Shown one piece after another: positions 1-8,395 of a DNA stretch of 64,000 bases. The position numbers and the translations under genes are program-made. The stretch covers positions 49,630-113,629 of the forward strand of contig CAZDSF010000002.1 of assembly GCA_964508025.1 (NCBI GenBank), read 5' to 3'. The notes below the pieces were generated by a model. That model made no database searches and was not told the DNA's origin. It was given only the letters and a program-made list of their open reading frames with translations. How positions within the stretch are numbered: the stretch's first letter is position 1; each line of letters begins with the position of its first letter. The stretch comes from JAAZNO01 sp964508025 (GTDB lineage Bacteria; Chloroflexota; Anaerolineae; B4-G1; SLSP01).

Positions 1-332
1 TGGTGATGAAGGCGCAGGGGCTCACCCCGCCGGCGCTGCCGGTTCCGCCGGTGTTTGTCGCTTACGCCGCCGACGCGGCGCGCCCGGTCGCCATTCGCTT
101 GCTGGTGGATCTACGCGCCGCGCACATCGGGGCGCAAATCGCCATGGGGGGCAGTCTCAAGGCGCAATTGCGGCAGGCGGATAAGGCGCAGGCGCGTTTC
201 GTCTTCATCATCGGCGAAGCGGAACTGGCTCGCGGCGAGGTCAACCTCAAGGATATGGCGGCGGGTACGCAGACGACGATTGCTCTGGAGACAGCAGCAC
301 TGACGGTGGCGGAGGCGCTCGCCGCCGGCTGA
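1..332 (+). CDS. hisS: Histidyl-tRNA synthetase, C-terminal fragment
   Basis: This is the 3' end of a gene whose start lies left of the window; about 109 residues are visible. They match the class IIa anticodon-binding domain of HisRS: an alternating beta/alpha pattern with IRLLVDLRAAHIGAQIAM, then FVFIIGEAELARGEVNLKDM, the strand-turn segment typical of HisRS C-termini. HisRS charges tRNA-His in the cytoplasm. The methionine at position 3 is internal, not a start. The next gene, nadK, begins about 60 bases downstream on the same strand. Other class II synthetases share this fold (ProRS, ThrRS), but the GEAELARGEV-K segment favours HisRS. Confidence 0.8.
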   Translation, partial: VMKAQGLTPPALPVPPVFVAYAADAARPVAIRLLVDLRAAHIGAQIAMGGSLKAQLRQADKAQARFVFIIGEAELARGEVNLKDMAAGTQTTIALETAALTVAEALAAG

Positions 333-393
333 GTGCAGATCGGGGCGGTGTTGGGGAGCGGGGGTGTATTTGCATCATGTTCAAGGATATGCC

Positions 394-1260
394 ATGCAGA
401 CGATTGGCCTGATCTATAATCCTCGTGTAGAAGCGGCGATGCCGTTAGCCCGGCAGATTGAAGCCTGGCTGGCAGAACGCGGCGTCGGCGCGTGGCTGTG
501 TTCTACGCACGACAAACCCTCAGATGGCGCGTGTCTGGTCAAAAGCGACCTTCTGCTCACCCTGGGCGGCGATGGCACCATTCTCCGCGCGGCGCCGTTG
601 GCGGCGCCGCTGGGCATTCCCATCCTGGGCCTCAATTTGGGGCGGGTAGGATTCCTCACGGAATGTGAGCGCGAGCAGTGGGTTACCGTGTTGGAGCGCA
701 TTCTCGCCAACGAGGGCAGTATCGAGGAGCGGATGATGCTCCAGGTCACGCACTCGCGCGCGGGCGCTATGCGGGGGCGGGAGTTTGCGCTCAATGATGT
801 GGTGATCAGCCGAGGCGCGCTTGCCCGTACCGTCCATCTGCTCACCAGCATTGATGGCGCGCTGCTGACGGAATATGTCGCCGATGCGCTTATTCTGGCG
901 ACGGCGACCGGCTCTACCGCCTATTCTTACGCGGTGGGGGGGCCGATTCTTCCGCCGTGGCTCGATAACATCGTTGTGGCGCCGGTAGCGGCGCATCTCA
1001 GCCTGGATCGGCCCCTGGTGCTCAATGCGCAAGCCGTCATCGAGATTACCGTGCGCGCCGCCATTCCGGGTATGGTCGCTGTGGATGGGCGGCTCGCGGG
1101 CGAACTGCTCGAAGGCGACTGTGTGCGCGTCGAACGCAGTCCGCTCAAGGCGCGCTTTCTGCGGCTGCGCAATCGCGCCGACTTCTATCGCACGCTGGTA
1201 ACAAGGCTTAGCCCGCGCAATCATACAGAGCCAGCCTCAGAGACGGAAGGCGCAGCATGA
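394..1260 (+). CDS. nadK: NAD kinase
   Basis: The 288-residue protein has the NAD kinase signature: the LTLGGDGTILRA loop near residue 50, NLGRVGFLTE, FALNDVVISRG (NE replaced by ND, common in the family), the TATGSTAYSYAVGGPI loop, and a late VDGRL. NAD kinase phosphorylates NAD to NADP in the cytosol using ATP or polyphosphate. I chose ATG 394 over an upstream GTG at 364 because AAGGA at 383-387 sits six bases before it and the protein then begins MQTIGLIYNP, as in homologues. Its stop overlaps the next start (ATGA), so the two genes are translationally coupled. Confidence 0.93.
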   Translation: MQTIGLIYNPRVEAAMPLARQIEAWLAERGVGAWLCSTHDKPSDGACLVKSDLLLTLGGDGTILRAAPLAAPLGIPILGLNLGRVGFLTECEREQWVTVLERILANEGSIEERMMLQVTHSRAGAMRGREFALNDVVISRGALARTVHLLTSIDGALLTEYVADALILATATGSTAYSYAVGGPILPPWLDNIVVAPVAAHLSLDRPLVLNAQAVIEITVRAAIPGMVAVDGRLAGELLEGDCVRVERSPLKARFLRLRNRADFYRTLVTRLSPRNHTEPASETEGAA

Positions 1261-1793
1261 GCTATGATGTCACGCTTGAGGACGGGCCGCGTTTTTGCCA
1301 GCGCCATCCCAAAACCGAAACTTCATTACAGTGTTATCAGTGCGGCGCGCCTATCTGCCCTCGCTGCGCGATGCGCACGCCCGTGGGCTATCAATGCCCC
1401 GATTGCCGGCGGGGGCTGAAGCAGCGTTTCGAGCAGGCGCGGCCGCTTGATTATGGCATTGCCATTGTCGTATCGCTCGTGCTCGGCGGCATTGCGGGCA
1501 TCGTGCTGCCGTTCTTCGGCTGGATTACGATCTTCCTCTCGCCGTTATCGGGCACGATTATCGCCGAAATCGTCTGGCGGCTGGTGAATCGCCGCTTCAG
1601 CTCGCACCTTTGGAAGATTGTCGTTGCCGGTATCATCATCGGAACTTTGCCGCATTTCGCCTTTGTGGGGCTGGGGGCGCTGATGGGATCGGCGGGACAG
1701 CAGTTTTTCAGCTGGATACAGCTGCTGTGGCCGCTACTGCACATCGGCATGGCGGTGGGCGCTGCCAGCGCGCGGCTGCGGTTGGGAAGCTGA
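1257..1793 (+). CDS. B-box zinc-finger membrane protein
   Basis: A 178-residue protein. Residues about 14-50 form a B-box-like zinc finger (FCQRHP, CYQCGAPIC, CAMRTPVGYQCPDC), followed by four hydrophobic helices and a short basic tail. Proteins of this design are common in Chloroflexota and have no assigned reaction; the finger is likely cytosolic and the rest lies in the inner membrane. It overlaps nadK by four bases and is followed three bases later by a glycosyltransferase, so the three probably share a transcript. Its function cannot be read from the sequence. Confidence 0.75.
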   Translation: MSYDVTLEDGPRFCQRHPKTETSLQCYQCGAPICPRCAMRTPVGYQCPDCRRGLKQRFEQARPLDYGIAIVVSLVLGGIAGIVLPFFGWITIFLSPLSGTIIAEIVWRLVNRRFSSHLWKIVVAGIIIGTLPHFAFVGLGALMGSAGQQFFSWIQLLWPLLHIGMAVGAASARLRLGS

Positions 1794-1796
1794 GCT

Positions 1797-2799
1797 ATGG
1801 CGCGGATTCTGATGCTCACACCACAGCTGCCTTATCCTCCACGGCAGGGGACGGCGCTGCGCAACTGGGGGCTGCTGCGCGGCCTGGCGGCGCAGCATGA
1901 GGTCTGGCTGCTCTCCTTCGCCGCGCCGGATCAGTCTGAAGCTGCGCCCGCTGCGCTCACTGCCCGGCTCCAGGGCCTCGTTGTGATTCCGCAACCCGTC
2001 CGCACGGTGACACAACGTCTGCGTGACCTGCTCACCTCGCGCAAGCCTGATTTGATCTTTCGGCTGCGGAGCGTGGCTTTCGAGGCGCAGTTGACGGCGT
2101 GGCTCGATGCGCACACTTTCGACTGGGTGCTCGTCGAAGGGCTGGAGCTCACGCTGGCTTTGGAGCGCGTCTGGCACCATTCCCACCCGCCGCGCGTGGC
2201 CTTCGATGCGCACAACTGTGAGTATTTGCTGCAACATCGCGCTTTCCAGACCGATCTGCGACGCCCGCGACGCTGGCTCGGCGCGGCGTATTCGTGGTTG
2301 CAATGGCGGCGCNNNNNNNNNNNNNNNNNNNNNNNNNNNNNNNNNNNNNNNNNNNNNNNNNNNNNNNNNNNNNNNNNNNNNNNNNNNNNNNNNNNNNNNN
2401 NNNNNNNNNNNNGTGGGGAAGCGCCCGCATCCCCGGTTGGAGGCGCTGCGCGGGCAGCCCGGTATCGTCATCACGGGCGCGGTGCCGGATACGCGCCCCT
2501 ACATCCGCGCGGCGGCGGTGTATGTGACGCCGTTGTGGGTGGGCGGCGGCACACGCTTCAAGATTCTGGAAGCTGGAGCGATGCGCAAAGCCATCGTTTC
2601 CACCAGTCTCGGCGCGGAAGGGTTCCCCAACGTGGAGCGCGCCGTGACGCTGGCGGATGATGCCGCGACGTTTGCCGATGCCTGCATCACCCTGGCGCAG
2701 AATGCTGCACAACGCGAACTCCAGGGCGCGCAAGCGCAAGCCTTCGTCCGCGCCTACGATTGGGAGGCGCTGCTGCCGCCGCTCGTCGCGCGGTTGTAA
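1797..2799 (+). CDS. Glycosyltransferase, GT4-like, interrupted by assembly gap
   Basis: The N-terminal part (about 172 residues) starts MARILMLTPQLPYPPRQGTA, a Rossmann strand plus glycine-rich loop typical of the GT-B acceptor domain, and includes VAFDAHNCEY. After 100 Ns the C-terminal part has VPDTRPYIRAAAVYVTPLWV, GGGTRFKILEAGAMRKAIVST and GAEGF, the donor-sugar binding core of family GT4. The two halves are in different frames because the gap length is a placeholder; about 100 residues are missing compared with a usual ~400. It probably transfers a sugar from a nucleotide donor to an envelope glycan or lipid. The acceptor is unknown. Confidence 0.8.
2313..2412. other. Assembly gap of 100 N
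   Basis: A run of exactly 100 N, the usual placeholder for a scaffold gap of unknown size. It lies inside the glycosyltransferase gene and explains the apparent frameshift between its two halves. Confidence 0.99.
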
Positions 2800-2811
2800 C
2801 CGGGTTTCTGC

Positions 2812-2839
2812 TGGACAGCATTCCGAGAGCGGTTATACT
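2812..2839 (+). promoter_or_regulatory. Candidate sigma-70 promoter for the DUF362 gene
   Basis: TGGACA (2812-2817) and TATACT (2834-2839) are separated by 16 bases, in the 122-base gap before the DUF362 gene. Five of six bases match at each box. No transcription data are available. Confidence 0.4.
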
Positions 2840-2921
2840 GCGAGGCAAGACGCACCATTCCGGCGCTGCAAATCTGGGATTCCCGATTCGTTCATGCGTC
2901 AATTTTCTGGAGGTAGAAACT

Positions 2922-4157
2922 ATGTCACCCAAGGACTTTACCGGTCGCGGCAAGGTTGCTATTGTGCGCACCAGTCCGCAGACGGTTCTGGAAGATTACG
3001 CCCGGCTCATGGAACTGGCGGATTACCGCTCTATCCTGCCGCCGCAGCACAAAACCCTGCTCAAGATCAACATCTCGTGGCAGACATGGTATCCGGCGTG
3101 TTCCACTACGCCCTGGCAGCTCGAAGGCGTCATCCGCAAGCTGCAAGCCGATGGCTATACCGAGCTGCTCGGCGTCCACAATGACACGGTGGTGGTGGAT
3201 ACCGGCGACGGCGAACGTAACAACAAGCAGAAATACGTCACCGATAAGTACGGCATTCCCTGCGCCTATATCTACAAACCCGAAGTCCCGTGGGTGCCGT
3301 ACCAACCCAAAGAGCCGTTTCTCGTGCTCGACAAGATCTATCCCGAAGGCGTGACCATCCCCGAATTGCTGATCGGCAACAATATCATCCAGCTGCCCAC
3401 GGTGAAAACGCATGTCTTCACTACCATCACCGGCGCGATGAAGAATGCTTTCGGTGGGCTGTTGGGGCGCAAGCGGCACTGGACGCACAGCGTCATCCAC
3501 GAGACGTTGGTGGATTTGCTGATGATCCAGCAAGATATTCACCCTGGACTCTTTGCCGTGATGGATGGCACGTTTGCGGGCGATGGCCCTGGCCCACGCG
3601 CGATGCACTGGCACCAAAAGAATATCCTCATGGCTTCTGCGGATCAGGTTGCCATTGATGCGGCTTCTGCGATGCTCCAGGGCTTTGATCCGATGAGCAT
3701 TCCCTTCATCCGCATTGCCCACGATCTGGGTCTGGGCGTTGGCAACCCGCAAGATATCGAATTCGTTGGCGAGGTGGATGCGACAGCAGAGCGTTGGGGC
3801 TTTGTGCAAGATGATACTTTTGCCAGTCGCGGACAGAAGATGATCTATCATGGCGCGCTCAAGCCTTTCGAGGCGTTGTTGCTGCGTGGGCCTATCGTGC
3901 CGTGGTCGTACTTCGCCAGCAACTTTTATCACAATGTGTACTGGTACCCCGTTGTGGGACGCCGGCGTGTGGAAGCCGCGCTCAAGACACCCTGGGGGCA
4001 GCTCTTCAGCCGCTACGGCGCGGATGCGGGCCTTGAAGGGGCGGTGCTGCCCAGCGTGGAGACGAAGACGCTGTTGCAGGGCTTGGCGGTCATGGCGGGC
4101 GCCGGCTTGGCGTTCGGTGGGTTGATTGGCTTACTCTCACGCCGTCGTAAATCCTGA
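2922..4157 (+). CDS. DUF362 domain protein with C-terminal membrane anchor
   Basis: A 411-residue protein. The start at 2922 is supported by GGAGG at 2909-2913. The core matches DUF362: KTLLKINISWQ, NIIQLPTVKTHVFTTITGAMKN, GLLGRKRHW, LFAVMDGTFAGDGPGPR and ASADQVAIDAASAMLQG. DUF362 proteins are often annotated as iron-sulfur or uncharacterised proteins, but I see no CxxCxxC ferredoxin cluster here. The last 30 residues hold a hydrophobic helix followed by RRRK, consistent with a tail anchor facing the cytoplasm. It abuts the PrsW-like gene with a one-base overlap. The biochemical role is unknown. Confidence 0.75.
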   Translation: MSPKDFTGRGKVAIVRTSPQTVLEDYARLMELADYRSILPPQHKTLLKINISWQTWYPACSTTPWQLEGVIRKLQADGYTELLGVHNDTVVVDTGDGERNNKQKYVTDKYGIPCAYIYKPEVPWVPYQPKEPFLVLDKIYPEGVTIPELLIGNNIIQLPTVKTHVFTTITGAMKNAFGGLLGRKRHWTHSVIHETLVDLLMIQQDIHPGLFAVMDGTFAGDGPGPRAMHWHQKNILMASADQVAIDAASAMLQGFDPMSIPFIRIAHDLGLGVGNPQDIEFVGEVDATAERWGFVQDDTFASRGQKMIYHGALKPFEALLLRGPIVPWSYFASNFYHNVYWYPVVGRRRVEAALKTPWGQLFSRYGADAGLEGAVLPSVETKTLLQGLAVMAGAGLAFGGLIGLLSRRRKS

Positions 4158-5155
4158 TGGACATTCTGATCATTCTCTTCCTCAGTTTCGTCCCAATGCT
4201 GATCTATGCCCTGGTGCTCTGGTGGCTGGATCGCTTCGAGAAGGAGCCGTTGCATTTGCTGGCGCTGGCGTTTCTATGGGGCGCCGTGCCTTCGATCATC
4301 CTCTCGCTCATTCTCGAACTCATCTTCGATATTCCTATCACGCTCCTTGCTGGCAGCGCCTTGACTTACGATTTGCTCGGCAGTTCCATCGCTGCGCCGC
4401 TGATTGAGGAGGGCGCCAAGGCGGTAGCATTGGTCGCGCTGCTCCTTTTCTTCCGCCATGAGATAGATAGCCCTCTCGATGGGGTGATTTACGGCGGTAT
4501 GGTGGGTTTTGGTTTCGCAGCGGTGGAGAACCTCTTTTATCTCTTTGGCGCTTATGCCGAGGGTGGCTTGGGGGATGTGGCATGGCTGGCTTTTCTGCGC
4601 GCCGGGTTGTTCGGGCTGAACCACGCCATGTATACGGGTTTCACCGGGTTGGGCATTGCACTGGCGCTAGAAATTCGTTCGGTTTGGCTCAAAGGTCTGC
4701 CACCCTTGCTGGGATTTGCGATGGCGGTTGGGACGCACGCCTACCACAACGCTCTGGCTACTTTTACAGGGCATTTGGAGAGTCTGACGCCGTTTGTGTT
4801 TGCGGTGTTGGGGGATTGGCTGGCAACGGCTTTTCTGTTTGGCGTGATTGTTTGCTCGCGTTTTCTGGAACAACGCCGTATCCGGCGCTTTTTGCAGGGA
4901 TACGCGCGCGCGCTGGAACTTCAGCCGCAGGAGATTGCCGTGCTTACCTCGCCGTTGCGCCGCTGGAGCGCGCAGCTCAAGGCGTTGTTGACGGGTGATT
5001 TGCGGCGGTGGCGCCGGTTGGCGCGCTACTTCCACACGGCGACGAAGGCAGCGTTTGCCTTTCACCGGGCGCAGCATGGCGACGCCAGAGCCGTTGCCCA
5101 CTTGCAGCGGCTGGAGCAGGCGTTGGTCGCTGCGCGGGGCGCTTTGCTTGCATGA
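4157..5155 (+). CDS. PrsW-family intramembrane metalloprotease
   Basis: A 332-residue protein with about seven or eight membrane helices and a long basic cytosolic tail from roughly residue 235. The family motifs are present: PLIEEGAKA (EExxK), GFGFAAVENLFYL (GxxFG..EN), and conserved histidines in GLNHAMYT and GTHAYHNAL. PrsW-type enzymes, members of the CPBP/ABI-like membrane metalloproteases, cleave membrane substrates such as anti-sigma factors. No anti-sigma gene is adjacent, so the substrate is unknown. It is coupled to the upstream DUF362 gene, which makes a joint envelope-related task plausible. Confidence 0.8.
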   Translation: MDILIILFLSFVPMLIYALVLWWLDRFEKEPLHLLALAFLWGAVPSIILSLILELIFDIPITLLAGSALTYDLLGSSIAAPLIEEGAKAVALVALLLFFRHEIDSPLDGVIYGGMVGFGFAAVENLFYLFGAYAEGGLGDVAWLAFLRAGLFGLNHAMYTGFTGLGIALALEIRSVWLKGLPPLLGFAMAVGTHAYHNALATFTGHLESLTPFVFAVLGDWLATAFLFGVIVCSRFLEQRRIRRFLQGYARALELQPQEIAVLTSPLRRWSAQLKALLTGDLRRWRRLARYFHTATKAAFAFHRAQHGDARAVAHLQRLEQALVAARGALLA

Positions 5156-5195
5156 AATTACGTGTTGATTCGAGATTCCAATAAGGAGGACAGCG

Positions 5196-5393
5196 ATGGA
5201 TGAGTTAGTGAAACTGGTGGCGCAGAAGACGGGGATCCCCGAAGCACAGGCGAAAATCGCCGTGCAGACCGTGATTGGGTTTCTCAAGGAGAAATTGCCG
5301 GCGCCGCTCGCCGGGCAGATTGATGGCATCCTCAGCGGCAAGCAAACTGCCGATGTCGTCAAGGGGCTAGGTGGGCTGTTGGGCGGCAAGTAG
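5196..5393 (+). CDS. Small helical protein with glycine-rich tail
   Basis: A 65-residue protein with a very strong ribosome binding site (AAGGAGG at 5183-5189, six bases before ATG). The sequence is amphipathic helical (KLVAQKTGIPEAQAKIAVQ, then VIGFLKEKLPAPLAGQID) and ends GLGGLLGGK. It resembles the short DUF2267-like proteins that pair an ILSGK turn with a Gly/Leu tail, but I cannot place it with certainty. It has no signal peptide or metal motif. The strong RBS suggests an abundant small protein. It follows prsW by 40 bases. Confidence 0.6.
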   Translation: MDELVKLVAQKTGIPEAQAKIAVQTVIGFLKEKLPAPLAGQIDGILSGKQTADVVKGLGGLLGGK

Positions 5394-5415
5394 CCGCGCC
5401 TGAGTGCAGATCTGT

Positions 5416-5460
5416 GCCGATGGGCGCCAATCATAACAGAGACAATCGGCGCCCATCGGC
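5416..5460. terminator. Perfect 13-bp hairpin after the small protein gene
   Basis: Arms at 5416-5428 (GCCGATGGGCGCC) and 5448-5460 are perfect reverse complements with a 19-base loop. There is no clear T-run, so intrinsic termination is only likely, not certain. It separates the small gene from manA. Confidence 0.45.
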
Positions 5461-5499
5461 GGAATTTGCATTTGGGTTTACCTCACGAGGTCGCTTACG

Positions 5500-5529
5500 G
5501 ACATCTCGCTCTTTCAAGGGCGAGATGTC
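5500..5529. promoter_or_regulatory. 10-bp hairpin just upstream of manA
   Basis: Arms at 5500-5509 (GACATCTCGC) and 5520-5529 are perfect reverse complements around a 10-base loop, ending 13 bases before the first manA ATG. It could be an operator, an mRNA leader stem or a second terminator arm; the sequence alone does not decide. Confidence 0.35.
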
Positions 5530-5542
5530 TCTCTGATCGCCT

Positions 5543-6745
5543 ATGAAATACCTCTTGCCCTGTATGCCATACCGATTGCATAACGCCATCCAACCCTATA
5601 GCTGGGGCAGCCGCGGCGCCGACGCTTTCATTCCGCGCTTGCTGGGTTTTCCCGCCGCGCCGGAGCAGCCCTACGCGGAGCTGTGGATTGGGACGCATCC
5701 CAATGCGCCTTCGCATACGGTTCTCGGCGGCGAGCGCGTCTCTCTGGCAGCGCTCATCGCCAGCGAGCCGCCCGCAGTTTTGGGCGCAGCTGTGGCGCAG
5801 CGCTTCGACAATCAACTGCCTTTTCTCTTCAAAGTGCTCTCCGCGGCAGAGCCGCTCTCCATCCAAGCGCACCCCGATAAGGCCCAGGCGCAGCGCCTCC
5901 ATGCCCGCGACCCGAAGCATTATCCCGACGCCAATCACAAGCCGGAAGTCGCTATTGCCCTTGATGCCCTTAGCGCGCTGGCAGGACTCAAATCGGCGGA
6001 AGACTTGCGTGTGACGCTGGCGACTTATCCCGAAATTGCCGCCTTTATTGGGGAGTTCGCTGGGGAAATTGATGCTGCTCCGCGTGAATGTTTTGCCGCT
6101 CTGATTCGTCGCGCGCTCGCCGACCCGCAAGCGCTGGCGGCGGCTTCTCGGCGGCTGGCGACGCGCCTGGAGTCAGTATCGCAGCCGCGCACCGAAGTCG
6201 AGCGCCTGTTCCTGGCGCTGCGCCCGGTCTACGGAGACGCCGATGTGGGGCTGTTTGCGCTCTTCCTGCTCAACCTGATCCACCTCCAAGCCGGTGAAGG
6301 GCTTTATTTGCCGGCAGGCGTCCCGCACGCCTACCTGCGCGGCAACATCGTGGAGTGTATGGCAAATTCCGACAATGTCGTCCGTGTTGGTTTGACCCCC
6401 AAGTTCAAGGATGCTGAGGCGTTGCTGGAGATCCTCTCTCCCGTCGCTGGGCTGCCGTCTGTGCTGCGACCTGAGCCAGAGATGCTGGCAGCGCGCTATC
6501 CCACGCCTGCCGCAGAATTCGAGATCCACCGCCTGACGCTAGAGGCGGGCGCGCGCTGCGAAATGGGGCCACGCAGCAGTGTGGAAGTCTACTTGCTGAC
6601 CGAAGGCAGCCTTCGTATGAGCTGGAATGACGGCGTGGAGACCTATGCCCGCGGGGCCAGCTTCCTCATCCCCGCGTGCCTGCCCGCGTGGCAGATCACG
6701 GCGTTGGAGCAAGCGACGCTCTTCAAGGCGACGGTACCCTGCTGA
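5543..6745 (+). CDS. manA: Mannose-6-phosphate isomerase, class I
   Basis: A 400-residue protein opening MPYRLHNAIQPYSWGSRGA from the second methionine (5564), which may be the true start; neither ATG has a good RBS. Class I PMI features are visible: YAELWIGTHPNAPS, LPFLFKVLSAAEPLSIQAHP (zinc ligands Gln/His), NHKPEVAIAL, GLYLPAGVPHAYLRGN and VECMANSDNVVRVGLTPKF. The enzyme interconverts fructose-6-phosphate and mannose-6-phosphate, using zinc, and supplies GDP-mannose for glycans. The nearby glycosyltransferase is a possible consumer, though the two are not in one operon. Confidence 0.92.
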   Translation: MKYLLPCMPYRLHNAIQPYSWGSRGADAFIPRLLGFPAAPEQPYAELWIGTHPNAPSHTVLGGERVSLAALIASEPPAVLGAAVAQRFDNQLPFLFKVLSAAEPLSIQAHPDKAQAQRLHARDPKHYPDANHKPEVAIALDALSALAGLKSAEDLRVTLATYPEIAAFIGEFAGEIDAAPRECFAALIRRALADPQALAAASRRLATRLESVSQPRTEVERLFLALRPVYGDADVGLFALFLLNLIHLQAGEGLYLPAGVPHAYLRGNIVECMANSDNVVRVGLTPKFKDAEALLEILSPVAGLPSVLRPEPEMLAARYPTPAAEFEIHRLTLEAGARCEMGPRSSVEVYLLTEGSLRMSWNDGVETYARGASFLIPACLPAWQITALEQATLFKATVPC

Positions 6746-7152
6746 GAGCAGGCGATGCCGTGGGGAATTGTTCGCGCCTCTAACCTGGTAGTTCCAGCGA
6801 ACATGGGGGCGTAGTCTGGATCCGCCAGCTCGATTTCATGCTCGTGCGTCCGGTGCATTCTGCGCCAGTTTTTGCTACTGGTGGTTTCTCAAGCTGTTTG
6901 ATCTGGTGTTGGGACTGGACGCGCCAGGCGTTGTCGTGATGCATCTGGCTCGCACCCTCACCTTCGCCATCTTCACAACCTTCCTCACGACCTTCCTTGT
7001 GACGCGCGCTGGTGCAACCGTGTTGTACAGATTGAGACTGTGCCGTTACGCCAGCGTATCGAGCTGAGGCGCGGCTGTTTGTCAAAATCGCGTTTTCCTG
7101 TAAGCTAGGGGCAAGGCAAGAATATGATGCGAGAATTATAAATGGAGTTACT
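6746..7152. other. 407-base region without a recognisable gene
   Basis: No convincing reading frame was found. One plus-strand frame (about 6815-7066) lacks a start but encodes a stretch with two hydrophobic segments (WWFLKLFDLVLGLDAPG and LTFAIFTTFLTTF), which could be a remnant of a membrane protein. The last 30 bases hold a possible -10 (TATGAT near 7122) and GGAG at 7144-7147 serving the methyltransferase. It marks the left border of the AT-richer restriction-modification block. Confidence 0.4.
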
Positions 7153-8392
7153 ATGTTGCCCGGCAGCATCTACCACCAAACGCCCCTGAACACTTCCGCA
7201 GTAACGCGCGCAGAGCTCAACATTGAGAGCAAAGTGCGTAGCAACCCGCTGGCATGGAATGGACAATTCTCGCCGCAACTGATTCAGACATTGTTACGAG
7301 AATATACCACGCCAGGGATGTGTGTCTTTGATCCATTTCTAGGAAGCGGTACAGTATTATTAGAGGCCGGGCGGATGCAGCTTGCCGCGGGCGGCGCAGA
7401 GATCAACCCGGCGGCCATTTCACTCGCGCAAACCTACCGTTTTATCAACATGCCGCTCGCGTCTCGCCAGGAGCATATCGCACAACTCACACGGCAGCTA
7501 TCTCATGAACTGCTAGACGCCTACCCCCTTTTCCAACAACCAACCGACAATCCATCTCTGCAACGACGTTTAGTGAGGCTCTTATCGCATATTGAGAACC
7601 CCTGGCAAGCGCAGTTGCTAGAAACCTTGATCACGTTATTAGATTTTTTCAAAGCGGATGTATCGCCCGACAAAATCTTTGCTATATGGGATANNNNNNN
7701 NNNCTAAAATTGTTTTAGGGTTGCCTTTCTCGGAGCAACAAATCGCTGTATATCACGCCGATGCGCGTCAAACACCATTGCGGAATGCTGGGATAGATTT
7801 CCTCATTACTTCGCCGCCATATATCAATGTTTTCAACTATCATCAACAATACCGCGCTTCGATGGAAGCATTGAATTGGGATTTGTTACACATCGCCAAG
7901 TCCGAAATTGGCGCTAACAGAAAACATCGCGGCAACCGATTTCTAACCGTGATTCAGTATTGTCTCGATATTGCGTTGACGCTGGCAGAAGGGGTGCGAA
8001 TTTGTTGCCCGAATGCCAGGATGATTTTCATTGTGGGGCGTGAATCTACCGTGCGGGGAGCACGCATCTACAATGGCGAAATCGTCGCCGAGGTTGCGTA
8101 CCGCGCGCTGGGATTGTCGCCGTTATTACGCCAGGAACGTATGTTCGTCAATCGCTTCGGGAAGCAGATCTATGAGGATATTCTACATTTCAATGTCAGT
8201 CACTATACTTTACCCGATTTCTTGAATGTCGCGCGGCAAGTTGCTAGTGACACATTGCAAGCGACATACCCCATAGCCCCCCCGGAGGCGCAAGACGACA
8301 TCAAATCCGCGCTCGCCGCAGCAGCAACAGTTGCCCCATCACCTATTTTTAGAGCAGAAAAAATATCTGTACCTGCACAGGAAAAAGTATAG
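7153..8392 (+). CDS. DNA methyltransferase M1 (amino-methyltransferase), split by a small gap
   Basis: About 410 residues interrupted by 10 N at 7694-7703, which shift the apparent frame; I read one gene. The SAM-binding motif I is CVFDPFLGSGTVLLEAGRMQ near residue 57 and the catalytic motif IV is FLITSPPYINVFNY in the second half, so the order is I then IV with about 150 residues between. SPPY enzymes methylate an exocyclic amino group (N4-cytosine or N6-adenine). The RBS is GGAG at 7144-7147. It is followed three bases later by the Bpu10I-family endonuclease gene, so it is likely a cognate protective methylase for one strand. Confidence 0.85.
7694..7703. other. Assembly gap of 10 N
   Basis: Ten N inside the first methyltransferase gene. 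The flanking halves fall in different frames, which is expected if the placeholder length is not the real one; it should not be read as a biological frameshift. Confidence 0.97.
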
Positions 8393-8395
8393 ACC

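Noticed and set aside
2107..2799. Frameshift in the glycosyltransferase gene
   Set aside because: The frame change occurs at the 100-N gap, whose length is a placeholder, so it is an assembly effect and not a mutation.
6780..7169. 129-codon minus-strand frame in the manA-methylase gap
   Set aside because: No RBS, composition unlike its neighbours, and it overlaps the methylase start region; more likely non-coding.
7658..8392. Second, separate methyltransferase gene beginning after the 10-N gap
   Set aside because: Motif I is only in the upstream part and motif IV only in the downstream part; together they make one normal methylase.
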